Origin: Arenicellales bacterium
GTDB taxonomy: Bacteria; Pseudomonadota; Gammaproteobacteria; Arenicellales; Poriferihabitantaceae
Direction of reading: 5' to 3'
DNA: 44,144 bases
Assembly: GCA_028285825.1 (NCBI GenBank)
Contig: JAPYNK010000200.1
Location: 1-44,144, forward strand
Position numbers and translations under genes: made by a program. This document shows, piece after piece, positions 44,053-44,144 of the stretch. Within the stretch, counting starts at the first letter, position 1; each line of letters starts with the position of its first letter. The notes beneath the pieces are model-generated. The model was given only the letters and a program-made list of their open reading frames with translations, searched no databases and had not been told where the DNA came from.

Positions 44053-44144
44053 ATGAAGCTTTCACAAAAATCCCCCCCCCCCTCGCTAGACTGACCATCC
44101 CGGCCGCCGCGCTCGCGGGCACTCAGTGCCGTCAACTGAAGAGA
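44053..44144 (+). CDS. ORF start with poly-C tract, cut by window edge (possibly phase-variable)
   Basis: GGAGAG at 44043-44048 precedes an ATG at 44053 with normal spacing. The frame starts MKLSQKS and runs into 11 consecutive C (44072-44082). As written it stops at codon 14 (TGA 44092-44094). Adding one base opens the frame to the window end, giving a hydrophobic LARLTIPAAALAG segment after the lysines, like a signal peptide. Removing one base gives an immediate TAG. Only one of three lengths is open. The downstream protein is not visible, so no function can be named, and a sequencing error in the C run is possible. Confidence 0.4.

Overview
The window looks like a chromosomal segment of a gammaproteobacterium. 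Most of the classic gammaproteobacterial envelope/translation cluster is present in order on the minus strand: rpsB-tsf-frr-uppS-cdsA-dxr-rseP-bamA-skp-lpxD-fabZ-lpxA-lpxB-rnhB-dnaE. A divergent map-glnD pair sits next to rpsB, and there is an fxsA-groES-groEL group. Base composition looks roughly balanced (not computed). Species cannot be named from this sequence. The phytanoyl-CoA dioxygenase, the arsenosugar-type radical SAM gene and the eroded genes would suit a marine or host-associated lineage, but that is weak inference.

Layout. (1) 1-3208: argS (runs off the left edge) and an NAD-type malic enzyme. (2) 3195-5287: three consecutive broken genes: a spore-photoproduct-lyase-family gene, an rnfB-type ferredoxin and nth. 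Each keeps recognisable N- and C-terminal ends but has lost an internal block with a frame change. (3) 5288-10780: an accessory region with arsS, yqaA and yggT genes, two long stretches without recognisable genes, and a two-subunit sodium:solute symporter. (4) 10781-15927: a conserved hypothetical, a Tas-type aldo/keto reductase, a phytanoyl-CoA dioxygenase, and fdhD with DUF3305/DUF3306 but no formate dehydrogenase. (5) 16114-33875: the minus-strand core cluster. pyrH is missing from its usual place between tsf and frr, and S2 carries a C-terminal extension of about 150 residues. (6) 34416-39330: map, glnD, an AmgK-like sugar kinase and ridA on the plus strand. (7) 39339-43360: galE, groEL, groES with a perfect CIRCE operator, and fxsA. 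(8) 43361-44144: no recognisable gene, then a start codon with a ribosome binding site followed by an 11-C tract. This looks like a possible phase-variable ORF start cut by the window edge.

The core cluster links translation (S2, EF-Ts, RRF), isoprenoid and undecaprenyl synthesis (Dxr, UppS), phospholipid synthesis (CdsA), outer membrane protein biogenesis (RseP, BamA, Skp), lipid A synthesis (LpxD, FabZ, LpxA, LpxB) and replication (RNase HII, DnaE). Many adjacent genes overlap by 4-8 bp, which suggests translational coupling.

The strongest observation is the run of three internally deleted Fe-S protein genes at 3195-5287. Next come the S2 extension, the poly-C ORF start and the missing pyrH. 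I found no mobile element, CRISPR array, tRNA or rRNA gene.
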